DNA from: Candidatus Nomurabacteria bacterium RIFCSPLOWO2_01_FULL_41_12
GTDB lineage: Bacteria; Patescibacteriota; Minisyncoccia; Phycocordibacterales; UBA9973
Direction of reading: 5' to 3'
DNA length: 10,369 nt
Assembly (NCBI GenBank): GCA_001787035.1
Contig: MFUY01000009.1
Span: 1 to 10,369 of the forward strand
The notes beneath the pieces were generated by a model. The model had not been told where the DNA came from. It saw only the letters and a program-made list of their open reading frames with translations, and did not search any database. Each line of letters starts with the position of its first letter. The stretch's first letter is position 1. Made by a program: the position numbers and the translations under genes. Positions 1-5,535 of the stretch are shown here, piece after piece.

Positions 1-553
1 TCCCAGAAAGAGTAGAGTTACCACCTACTTCCAGGGTAGTAATCTTTCCTATCTCGGTAATTAACTTATTGGAAGATAAGTCGGTCACAGAGAAGATGGA
101 AGCTCCACCGAAGTTAGTGGAAGGATTGGAAGGGATGTAGGTGACGGAAGCCTCGCCCATAGGGCTACGGCCGAGGGAGGAGCCGGAGGAGCCTGATGGT
201 CCGGCTGGACCCGGTATTCCCTGTATACCTTGTGGACCCTGAGGTCCTTGGGGACCAGTTGGACCTCTCACATATATTTCCGTATTAATGGGAGCAGAGA
301 CTTTGACGATGGTCCCGACCCCTGTCGGGATCCCGACTTTGGTCGGGAGAGGAGGTGCGGCTGGAGCAGGTTGAACGTAAGCCTTGAAAGCGTTGAGTAA
401 AGAAAGAGAAGTGAGATTAGTTTGTGCTCTGGCTGGAGAAAAAACCAAAAAAGCTAAGACTAAAAGTCCAAGTAGCCTAAGGACGGTCCTTAAGAGAGTT
501 TCCCCAAGGACCGTCCTTGTAAGAAATTTTCTCCTAAAATGTTTTTGCATCAT
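1..553 (-). CDS. Secreted collagen-like surface protein, N-terminal part (truncated by window edge)
   Basis: An open frame runs from ATG at 553-551 (a second ATG follows at 550-548) to the left edge without a stop, giving 184 visible residues. Residues 1-28 are a basic, Arg-rich n-region; about 29-40 are hydrophobic, ending in a plausible signal peptidase site ARA|QT near residue 43. A Pro/Ala-rich linker follows. Residues 97-126 are ten consecutive Gly-X-Y triplets (GPT, GPQ x3, GIQ, GIP, GPA, GPS, GSS, GSS), the hallmark of a bacterial collagen-like triple helix. The tail (about 137-184) is Ser/Thr/Gly-rich and resembles the start of a repetitive beta-rich stalk. The likely role is a trimeric exported surface or adhesion protein; this is inference. 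Two sets of palindromes lie inside the coding sequence (313-348 and 478-519) without disturbing the frame. It lies 41 nt downstream of the S1 gene on the same strand but has its own -10 box. Confidence 0.85.
   Translation of the reverse strand, partial: MMQKHFRRKFLTRTVLGETLLRTVLRLLGLLVLAFLVFSPARAQTNLTSLSLLNAFKAYVQPAPAAPPLPTKVGIPTGVGTIVKVSAPINTEIYVRGPTGPQGPQGPQGIQGIPGPAGPSGSSGSSLGRSPMGEASVTYIPSNPSTNFGGASIFSVTDLSSNKLITEIGKITTLEVGGNSTLSG
97..97. other. placeholder withdrawn: no separate feature at this base
   Basis: No independent feature is claimed here; this base lies within the collagen-like coding sequence described in the preceding entry. Confidence 0.01.
313..348. repeat. Tandem double-hairpin palindrome inside collagen-like gene
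   Basis: Two adjacent 18-nt hairpins are fused head to tail. The first is TCCCGAC-CCCT-GTCGGGA (313-330) and the second is TCCCGAC-TTTG-GTCGGGA (331-348). Both have perfect 7-bp arms and 4-nt loops, and they join at a GGGATCCC centre. The 36-bp unit is exactly 12 codons long and keeps the reading frame, adding a Pro/Val/Gly-rich stretch (around residues 69-81) to the linker between signal peptide and collagen triplets. It has the same design as the 30-bp unit in gyrA at 4852-4881. Confidence 0.85.
478..519. repeat. Inverted pair of 15-nt palindromes in the signal-peptide coding region
   Basis: Positions 478-492 are TAAGGAC-G-GTCCTTA and positions 505-519 are CAAGGAC-C-GTCCTTG. Each is a perfect 7-bp-arm palindrome around a single central base, and the central bases are complementary, so the two copies are in opposite orientation, 12 nt apart. 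They encode a repeated RTVL (residues 13-16 and 22-25) in the unusually long n-region of the signal peptide. Confidence 0.8.
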
Positions 554-564
554 AGGATATATGT

Positions 565-573
565 ATTGTATCA
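565..573 (-). promoter_or_regulatory. Extended -10 promoter of the collagen-like gene
   Basis: On the minus strand the sequence reads TGA-TACAAT, an extended -10 element (TGn plus a 5/6 match to TATAAT), ending 11 nt before the ATG at 553. No good -35 is seen at 16-18 nt, as is common for extended -10 promoters. Transcription would start about 4-5 nt before the ATG, giving an almost leaderless mRNA with no room for a Shine-Dalgarno sequence. Confidence 0.5.
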
Positions 574-594
574 AAAGCTATTTTAATTTGCTAT

Positions 595-1677
595 CTATTC
601 CAGATAGACTAAAGTCATCTTTTGGTCTTTGGGCTCAAATAAAGTGATTTGGAAATTGTAATTTTTGCCAAGCTCCAGTTTCTCTCGGAGCTTGGATTCC
701 GAGCTGAAAGTTGAATTGTGCACCAGCCCAGCTACGCCTTCTCTAATGGAGACAAGCGCACCGTGCTTGTTGTATTTTATTACTATTCCCTTAATTATGT
801 CTCCTTTTTTTAATTTCCCTTCAAATTCTTTCCAAGGATTTTCTTTGAGAGCTTTGATGGAAAGCGATATTTTGCCGTCTTTTATTTCAATCACCTTGGC
901 GCGGACTTTATCTCCCACCTTAAACATTGCTCGTGGGTCTTCCACCAGCCCCCAGTCTAGCTCGGAAATATGCACCAGGCCTTCCAGCCCATCTTCCAAT
1001 TTTAGAAATACTCCGAAATCAACCAGTCCGGCGACGGTGCAGTCCAATTCCTGCCCGACTGTGTATTTGCTCAAAATTTCTCTTTTCTCTTCAGGGTTGT
1101 TGTCTTTCTCGGAGAATATCAACTTGCCCTCTTTCGGAAGCGTTGAAATAATCATCACGGAAATATGCTGCCCGACGAGCTTTTTCAATTCTTTTAATAT
1201 TTTATCTTTATCGGAATCAAGCACGCGGGGATAATGGTCGGCTTTGAGCTGGGAGGCGGGCAAAAACCCCAGGATCCCTTGCCATTCCAAAATCAACCCT
1301 CCTTTATTCGCGTCTTTTATTTCCAAGCTCATCACTGTTTTTTCTTTTATAGCTTTTTCAGCTTCGTTCCAAGTGAGCGCTTGTTTTGCTTCTTTCAGGG
1401 AAAGCTCTATATAGCCGTCTTCATTTTCAATGTCGACGATTTTTGCCTTAATGATGTCGCCTGGACTTATTTTTTTTATAATATCTTTCGCATTGATAAA
1501 TTCGCGGCCGTAAATGATGCCAGCGCCAAAGGGCGACAAATCGACATAGACCGAAGATTTCTCCACACTGATAACTTCGCCTTCTATAAGAGAATCAACC
1601 TCCGGCCTGCTCGCGCTGCGGTCTACAATAGATTTTAAAATTAAGTTTTCTTCTACTAATGTTTCGTCTTTAAGCAT
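595..1677 (-). CDS. rpsA: S1-domain RNA-binding protein, four-repeat ribosomal protein S1-like
   Basis: A 360-residue protein made of four S1 (OB-fold) repeats at about residues 31-95, 112-190, 205-275 and 290-360. Repeat 3 is the most canonical (VGQELDCTV, then DFGVFLKL, GLEGLVHISEL, VGDKVRAKVIEI, ISLSIK). Repeats 1 and 2 are more divergent, as in the ribosome-binding repeats of S1 proteins. The family binds single-stranded mRNA and brings it to the 30S subunit. E. coli S1 has six repeats; four is typical of many shorter S1 proteins. I chose the ATG at 1677 rather than the in-frame TTG at 1707: the TTG lies within the apical part of the leader hairpin, and its extra residues MGGFFVKEIA look unlike the family. 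No Shine-Dalgarno precedes the ATG. The gene is divergent from the MBL gene and has a structured leader. A related S1-repeat regulator rather than true S1 is possible. Confidence 0.88.
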   Translation of the reverse strand: MLKDETLVEENLILKSIVDRSASRPEVDSLIEGEVISVEKSSVYVDLSPFGAGIIYGREFINAKDIIKKISPGDIIKAKIVDIENEDGYIELSLKEAKQALTWNEAEKAIKEKTVMSLEIKDANKGGLILEWQGILGFLPASQLKADHYPRVLDSDKDKILKELKKLVGQHISVMIISTLPKEGKLIFSEKDNNPEEKREILSKYTVGQELDCTVAGLVDFGVFLKLEDGLEGLVHISELDWGLVEDPRAMFKVGDKVRAKVIEIKDGKISLSIKALKENPWKEFEGKLKKGDIIKGIVIKYNKHGALVSIREGVAGLVHNSTFSSESKLREKLELGKNYNFQITLFEPKDQKMTLVYLE

Positions 1678-1797
1678 AGCAATTTCTTTAACAAAAAATC
1701 CGCCCAATAAGAATTGTGAAGCGGATATAAGGCTTAGGTTCTCTGACTCAAGCCAAAGGGTTACCCTAAATCCGTGCTTTTAATGTATTTGACTTGT
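1678..1797 (-). ncRNA. Structured leader of the S1 gene: candidate transcription attenuator or riboswitch-like RNA
   Basis: This is the predicted 5' untranslated region between the promoter and the S1 start codon, read on the minus strand. CGGAT (1774-1770) can pair with ATCCG (1726-1722), closing a ~43-nt domain. That domain contains two small helices: AGGG/CCCT (1767-1764 with 1760-1757) and GGCTT/AAGCC (1754-1750 with 1735-1731), a possible three-way junction. The same ATCCGC strand (1726-1721) can instead pair with GCGGAT (1703-1698), making a terminator hairpin. The two stems are mutually exclusive. No ATG- or GTG-started leader peptide is present, so classical translation-coupled attenuation is unlikely. 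I do not recognise a known riboswitch class. Ligand or protein control, including autoregulation by S1, is inference. Confidence 0.5.
1693..1726 (-). terminator. Intrinsic terminator hairpin in the S1 leader
   Basis: On the minus strand ATCCGCT (1726-1720) pairs with GGCGGAT (1704-1698): six Watson-Crick pairs and one G-U. An inner CAAT/ATTG stem (1716-1713 with 1708-1705) is capped by TCTT and set off by a 3-nt bulge. The outer stem is followed directly by a run of T (1698-1693). It ends 15 nt before the S1 start codon. No minus-strand gene lies upstream in the window (the next gene is plus), so it would act on the S1 transcript itself. Confidence 0.6.
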
Positions 1798-1803
1798 CTG
1801 AAC

Positions 1804-1832
1804 ATATTACTCTAAACTCATAAAAATTGCAA
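1804..1832 (-). promoter_or_regulatory. Sigma70-type promoter of the S1 gene
   Basis: On the minus strand TTGCAA (1832-1827, -35) is followed after exactly 17 nt by TAATAT (1809-1804, -10). Transcription would begin near 1797, about 120 nt before the S1 ATG, which leaves room for the structured leader. It lies back to back with the MBL promoter. Confidence 0.5.
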
Positions 1833-1862
1833 GATTTTTAGCTGGTATTCCGCCCCATTTTT

Positions 1863-1871
1863 TGCTACAAT
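1863..1871 (+). promoter_or_regulatory. Extended -10 promoter of the MBL gene (leaderless)
   Basis: TGC-TACAAT is an extended -10 element ending 7 nt before the ATG at 1879. Transcription should start at or within a base or two of the A of ATG, so the mRNA would be leaderless. No Shine-Dalgarno is present. Confidence 0.55.
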
Positions 1872-1878
1872 TAAGAGA

Positions 1879-2514
1879 ATGATAATCACATATTACGGCA
1901 AGCAATTTTTCAAAATTCAGCGCGGGGAGATGGTTCTCGCTTTTAATCCAGTTAGCAAGAGCTCTAAGTCTGGAATTTCCGCTCATTTTGGCGCGGATAT
2001 TGCCCTTGTCACCACCAATCACCCTGACTATAATGGCTTGGAACAGTTAAGCCACGGCGAGCGTACGCCTTTTGCCATTACTGGCCCGGGGGATTATGAA
2101 ATAAAAGGAATTTTTATTAAGGGCGTGTCGTCTGATGCCTTGATTACCGGCAAAAAATATATTAATACTGTTTATATATTTTCGGTGGATAATATCAATA
2201 TTGTATTTCTTGGAGCATTGTCCGATGCGGGATTTTCAAAAGAAGCGCGAGAGGCGATAAATAATCCAGACATTCTTTTTGTGCCCATAGGAGGTAAGGA
2301 GGGCGGAGGGGTGCTGGATGCCCGATCCGCAGCCAAACTGGCATCTTCACTTGAGCCTAAATTGATAATACCGATGGATTACGATAGTTCATCCCTTAAA
2401 GCGTTTTTAAAGGAGAGCGGAGAAGAAAAAGCCGAAGTAGTTGAAAAATTGACGCTAAAATTAAAAGATTTAGAAAATAAGGAAGGGGAGGTGGTCGTTT
2501 TATCAGCAACATAA
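1879..2514 (+). CDS. UlaG-like metallo-beta-lactamase fold protein with degraded metal site
   Basis: A 211-residue protein with the framework of the small UlaG/MBL-fold hydrolases: MIITYYGKQFFKI start, GPGDYEIKG at 69-77, LGALSD at 111-116, DILFVPIGG at 131-139, LDA at 146-148 and a final KLIIPMDY at 161-168. Active members use a THxHxDH loop and further His/Asp ligands for two metals. Here the loop reads TTNHPDY (45-51), so only His48 and Asp50 remain. The later His/Asp loop is FLGALSD, and the usual PMHY histidine is Asp167. The fold is therefore clear, but ordinary hydrolase chemistry is doubtful; it may be a pseudoenzyme or use another site. It is the first gene of a plus-strand group leading to gyrA, although a hairpin at 2519-2545 follows it. 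Confidence 0.8.
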   Translation: MIITYYGKQFFKIQRGEMVLAFNPVSKSSKSGISAHFGADIALVTTNHPDYNGLEQLSHGERTPFAITGPGDYEIKGIFIKGVSSDALITGKKYINTVYIFSVDNINIVFLGALSDAGFSKEAREAINNPDILFVPIGGKEGGGVLDARSAAKLASSLEPKLIIPMDYDSSSLKAFLKESGEEKAEVVEKLTLKLKDLENKEGEVVVLSAT

Positions 2515-2518
2515 TTTA

Positions 2519-2545
2519 GTCGCGCTATAGGGACGGTTGCGCGAC
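2519..2545. repeat. GC-rich stem-loop after the MBL gene
   Basis: GTCGCGC (2519-2525) and GCGCGAC (2539-2545) form a perfect 7-bp stem with a 13-nt loop, starting 4 nt after the MBL stop codon. No T-run follows, so it is not a convincing intrinsic terminator. It may be another REP-like palindrome or an mRNA 3'-end stabiliser. Confidence 0.6.
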
Positions 2546-2562
2546 ATGATTTCGCAAAATCA

Positions 2563-2685
2563 ATGAAAAAAATTATTCACAAAATAAGACAACAGCCGGA
2601 GGAAGTTAGAAGGCATATTTTACATATTCTTACTATTGTGGCCGGTATTATTCTAATCAGTCTCTGGGTTTATTCTTTAGTTTAA
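2563..2685 (+). CDS. 40-residue single-pass membrane miniprotein upstream of gyrA
   Basis: A short open frame from ATG 2563 to TAA 2683-2685 encodes 40 residues. The first 20 are basic and helix-prone (MKKIIHKIRQQPEEVRRHIL). Residues about 21-39 are hydrophobic (ILTIVAGIILISLWVYSL) and should span the membrane, with the basic end inside. The stop is 6 nt before the gyrA ATG, so it is probably co-transcribed with gyrA. No Shine-Dalgarno is evident. The clear amphipathic-plus-membrane pattern and the tight spacing argue that it is real. I do not recognise a function; a gyrase or nucleoid link to the membrane would be speculation. Confidence 0.6.
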   Translation: MKKIIHKIRQQPEEVRRHILHILTIVAGIILISLWVYSLV

Positions 2686-2691
2686 TTTGCA

Positions 2692-5187
2692 ATGAAAAAA
2701 TCTGGGGATACAAAAGAAGAGGTAAGGAGTGATACGATTCTTCCGGTTGATGTGGTAACAGAAATGAAGGAATCATATTTGGCCTACGCGATGTCGGTCA
2801 TCACTTCGCGTGCCTTGCCGGACGTCCGCGACGGACTCAAGCCCGTGCACAGAAGAATTCTTTTTGCCATGCACGAAATGGGGTTGACTTCCTCCGCGCG
2901 TTTCAGAAAATCCGCCGCAGTAGTCGGAGATGTGCTAGGGAAATATCACCCGCATGGGGATGTAGCTGTTTATGATTCTATGGTTGGCATGGCCCAAGAA
3001 TTTTCTTATCGCTACCCGTTTATTTTAGGCCAAGGCAACTTCGGTTCTATTGACGGAGATAATGCCGCGGCGATGCGTTATACCGAGGCAAAAATGTCTA
3101 AGATTTCAGGCGAGCTTTTGCGGGATTTAGAAAAAGAAACAGTTCCATTTCGTCCGAATTATGACCAGACCCGTAAAGAACCGGTGGTATTTCCTTCATC
3201 CGTGCCGGCGCTTCTTTTAAACGGCACGCTCGGTATTGCTGTCGGTATGGCGACCAACATTCCTCCGCACAATTTGGCCGAGGTGCTTGACGCGACATTG
3301 CACTTGATTGAAAACAGTGACAGCACAACCGAAGACTTGATGGCTTTTATTAAGGGTCCGGACTTTCCGACCGGGGGTATTGCTTATGGATACAAAGACA
3401 TGCTTCATGCTTATTCGAGCGGGAGAGGCGGGGTAGTCTGCCGGGGCGAAGCAGAAATTACTGAAGATAAAAATGGAAATCCGCAAATTATTGTCACCTC
3501 AATTCCTTTTCGGGTGAATAAATCAAACTTGATAATGGCGATAGCCGAACTTGTGCAAGAGAAAAAACTTGAGGGCATAAAAGGGCTTCGGGACGAATCA
3601 ACCAAGGATATCAGAATTGTCATTGACCTGAAAGGCAATGCCCACCCAGAAAAAGTTTTGAATTATATTTACAAAAATACCCAGCTTGAATCAAATTTTA
3701 ATTTTAATATCGTGGCGCTTGTCGACGGGGTGCCGCAGACTCTTTCCCTGAAGTCCATACTAGAGCAATTCATTTTACACAGAGTAGAAGTGGTCAAGAA
3801 GAGATCCGCTTATGATTTAAAGAGGGCCGAAGAGCGCGAACACATACTACTCGGGCTGAAAAAAGCGCTTGATAAGATAGACCGCGTCATTAGCATAATT
3901 CGCGGATCAAAAAATTCCCCAATTGCCAAGGTTAATTTAATGAAAGAATTCAAGTTTTCTGACTTGCAGGCGGCGGCAATATTGGAAATGAAATTATCCA
4001 AACTTGCTGGCCTTGAAAGACAGGCAGTAGAAGACGAACTTAAGGAAAAGCAGAATTTTATCAAAGAAATGAAAGATATCTTAGCGAGCCCGAAGAAGGT
4101 ATTTAAAATTATCTCGGATGAATTGGCGGAAATTCGCGCCAAGTATGCCGACGAAAGACGCACAAAAATAGTCAAAGGTGGCGTAAAGGAAATTTCCGAT
4201 GAAGATTTGGTTCCGGAAAAAGAAACCATGCTGGTGTTAACTGCCGGCGGATATGTCAAATGTACTGACCCTTCTGAATATCGCGCCCAGAAGCGGGGCG
4301 GGGTCGGCGTGATTGACCTTGAAACCAAAGAAGAAGATTTTGTCACGATGCTTGTATCCGGCTCTACCCACAGCAATATACTTTTCTTCACAAACCTAGG
4401 CAAAGTTTATCAAATGAAAATGTATGATATTCCGGAAGCGCGCCGCGCCACTCGGGGCAAATCAATTATGAATTTCCTTTCTCTTTCCGCCGATGAAAAA
4501 GTCACTTCTATTTTAGCCATGCCTGCCTCGCCGGCAGGCGGGCCGAAAGACAAAGAGCAAACGCTGTCTTCATTAATGCTTGTTACAAAGAATGGTACGG
4601 CTAAAAAGATGGCAAGCGCCTCTTTTAAGGATGTGCGCCGAAGCGGAATCATTGCCATACGCCTGGACAAAGGCGACCAGCTTATCGCAGCTCTGATGAC
4701 AGAAAAAGGGGATGAGGTAATGGTTGCCACAGCTGACGGCCAGTCTATTAGGTTTAAAGAATCCGATGTGCGTGAAATGGGCAGGACTGCCGGAGGAGTG
4801 ACTGGCATTAAGCTCAAAAAAAGCGATGAAGTTATTAGCGTGGATGTTGTGTCCGCCAAAGGCGGATCCGCCTCGGGCGGAAAAAATATGGGGGCATTCT
4901 TAACAATGAGCGCGAACGGCTTCGGTAAAAAGACCGACCTGAAAGAATATAAAGTGCAAAAGCGTGGCGGTTCGGGCGTTAAAACTGCGAAGGTGACAAG
5001 CAAGACCGGCAAACTTATCGTTGCCAAAGTATTAGGGAATGAGGAAGAATTAATCGCTATGTCCAAGAAAGGTCAAGTCATCCGGACGACCCTGAAAGAT
5101 ATTCCATCTCTCGGCCGCCAAACACAAGGCGTGACCATCATGCGTCTCCGTTCCGGCGACGGCATCGCGTCTCTCGCCTGCATATAA
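2692..5187 (+). CDS. gyrA: DNA gyrase subunit A
   Basis: An 831-residue type IIA topoisomerase A subunit, which with GyrB introduces negative supercoils using ATP. The N-terminal breakage-reunion domain shows [19 protein letters not shown] (39-57), KYHPHGD (84-90) and the catalytic tyrosine Tyr130 in [23 protein letters not shown] lies at about 182-194. The tower and coiled coil follow (about 365-495). The C-terminal beta-pinwheel begins near 507 and has a GyrA-box-like QKRGGVG at 533-539 and another QKRGGSG at 756-762, supporting GyrA rather than ParC. The quinolone-region residue equivalent to E. coli Ser83 is Val91; Asp87 is kept as Asp95. Two palindromic inserts lie in pinwheel loops (PASPAGGP, 611-618; Ser721-Gly730). 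The ATG follows the miniprotein stop by 6 nt without a Shine-Dalgarno. gyrB is not in the window. Confidence 0.97.
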   Translation: MKKSGDTKEEVRSDTILPVDVVTEMKESYLAYAMSVITSRALPDVRDGLKPVHRRILFAMHEMGLTSSARFRKSAAVVGDVLGKYHPHGDVAVYDSMVGMAQEFSYRYPFILGQGNFGSIDGDNAAAMRYTEAKMSKISGELLRDLEKETVPFRPNYDQTRKEPVVFPSSVPALLLNGTLGIAVGMATNIPPHNLAEVLDATLHLIENSDSTTEDLMAFIKGPDFPTGGIAYGYKDMLHAYSSGRGGVVCRGEAEITEDKNGNPQIIVTSIPFRVNKSNLIMAIAELVQEKKLEGIKGLRDESTKDIRIVIDLKGNAHPEKVLNYIYKNTQLESNFNFNIVALVDGVPQTLSLKSILEQFILHRVEVVKKRSAYDLKRAEEREHILLGLKKALDKIDRVISIIRGSKNSPIAKVNLMKEFKFSDLQAAAILEMKLSKLAGLERQAVEDELKEKQNFIKEMKDILASPKKVFKIISDELAEIRAKYADERRTKIVKGGVKEISDEDLVPEKETMLVLTAGGYVKCTDPSEYRAQKRGGVGVIDLETKEEDFVTMLVSGSTHSNILFFTNLGKVYQMKMYDIPEARRATRGKSIMNFLSLSADEKVTSILAMPASPAGGPKDKEQTLSSLMLVTKNGTAKKMASASFKDVRRSGIIAIRLDKGDQLIAALMTEKGDEVMVATADGQSIRFKESDVREMGRTAGGVTGIKLKKSDEVISVDVVSAKGGSASGGKNMGAFLTMSANGFGKKTDLKEYKVQKRGGSGVKTAKVTSKTGKLIVAKVLGNEEELIAMSKKGQVIRTTLKDIPSLGRQTQGVTIMRLRSGDGIASLACI
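4521..4539. repeat. Palindromic hairpin inside gyrA (first)
   Basis: GCCTGCC (4521-4527) and GGCAGGC (4533-4539) are perfect 7-bp arms around a 5-nt loop. The stretch and its GGGCCG flank encode PASPAGGP (residues 611-618), a low-complexity loop between beta strands of the C-terminal pinwheel. It is more GC-rich than the surrounding coding sequence, which suggests an inserted palindromic element rather than ancestral gyrA sequence. Confidence 0.7.
4852..4881. repeat. Tandem double-hairpin palindrome inside gyrA (second)
   Basis: TCCGCC-AAA-GGCGGA (4852-4866) is followed directly by TCCGCC-TCG-GGCGGA (4867-4881). Each half has perfect 6-bp arms and a 3-nt loop, and the halves join at GGATCC. 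The 30 bp begin exactly on a codon boundary and encode ten residues, S721 to G730, in a pinwheel loop before the strand [10 protein letters not shown]. It matches the design of the 36-bp unit at 313-348 in the collagen-like gene. Confidence 0.85.
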
Positions 5188-5188
5188 C

Positions 5189-5209
5189 TGTCAAGGGGAG
5201 TCCTTGACA
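5189..5209. repeat. REP-like palindrome, left copy
   Basis: The core GTCAAGG-GGAGT-CCTTGAC has perfect 7-bp arms and a 5-nt loop, or 8-bp arms counting the outer T/A. The whole 21 bp is identical, in the same orientation, to 6167-6187. It starts one base after the gyrA stop codon and ends 5 nt before the cupin ATG, so it sits between two convergently spaced reading frames. Its association with a REP-type transposase nearby suggests a REP element. Confidence 0.8.
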
Positions 5210-5214
5210 CCCTT

Positions 5215-5514
5215 ATGAAATTCAACATTGATTCTGTCATTAAAAATATTAATAAACCTTGGACTCCAGTAGATTTGGAAAAATTTGACGACCTAGTATT
5301 AAGGATCGCTTTATTTGAAGGAGAATATCATGAACATTCCCATCTCTATGATGAATTTTTCTTTGTGTACAAAGGAGAAATTAAAATTTGGACTGAAAGA
5401 GGTGATATTGAACTTAAAGCAGGTGAAGGTATTACAATTCCAAAAAATTTAAAGCATAAACCAATTGCCCGAATTCCTTCCTTTGTCTTAATGATAGATT
5501 CACTAAAAGGTTAA
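5215..5514 (+). CDS. Small single-domain cupin protein
   Basis: A 99-residue protein with the conserved cupin barrel pattern. Motif 1 is HSHLYDEFFFVYKG, with candidate metal ligands His41, His43 and Glu47. Motif 2 is GEGITIPKNLKH, with His81 as the fourth ligand. Length fits the smallest stand-alone cupins. All four expected ligands are present, so a mononuclear metal site is likely, but the substrate cannot be read from sequence; binding, isomerase, dioxygenase and regulatory roles all occur in this superfamily. It lies between two palindromes in the transposase-bearing segment, so it may be cargo or a gene that happened to be flanked. There is no clear promoter; the AGGGGAG in the hairpin is 14 nt from the ATG, too far for a normal Shine-Dalgarno. 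Confidence 0.85.
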   Translation: MKFNIDSVIKNINKPWTPVDLEKFDDLVLRIALFEGEYHEHSHLYDEFFFVYKGEIKIWTERGDIELKAGEGITIPKNLKHKPIARIPSFVLMIDSLKG

Positions 5515-5516
5515 AT

Positions 5517-5535
5517 ATCAAGGGGCATCTTTGAC
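5517..5535. repeat. Degenerate REP-like palindrome overlapping the transposase stop codon
   Basis: This 19-nt stretch matches the core of the 21-bp repeats at 15 of 19 positions and can still form a TCAAGG/CTTTGA stem with a G-U pair. It includes the transposase stop (TCA at 5518-5520 on plus is TGA on minus) and its last five codons (VKDAP). It also begins 2 nt after the cupin stop, so it separates the two convergent genes. Confidence 0.6.

Noticed and set aside
97..97. A separate entry at base 97 in the feature list
   Set aside because: It carries no claim and should be ignored; the base belongs to the collagen-like gene.
384..647. Plus-strand 87-codon frame across the collagen-like gene start
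   Set aside because: Antisense to the signal peptide and the S1 stop region; no start signal or recognisable protein.
665..1638. Plus-strand open frames opposite the S1 gene
   Set aside because: Low-complexity shadows; the S1 frame on the minus strand explains the region.
595..1707. TTG start at 1707 for the S1 protein
   Set aside because: The TTG sits in the leader's terminator hairpin and adds unlikely residues; ATG 1677 gives a natural S1 N-terminus.
1789..1818. TTGACT with TAAACT as an alternative plus-strand promoter for the MBL gene
   Set aside because: Spacing of 18 nt and only 4/6 match in the -10; the extended -10 at 1863-1871 is better.
2681..2686. TTTAAT before gyrA as a leaderless -10 box
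   Set aside because: Only 5/6 match in AT-rich sequence overlapping the miniprotein stop, and 5-nt spacing is short; co-transcription is simpler.
3810..5066. Long antisense open frames opposite gyrA (3810-4403 and 4410-5066)
   Set aside because: Ser/Leu/Phe-rich shadows of the gyrA codons with no domain features.
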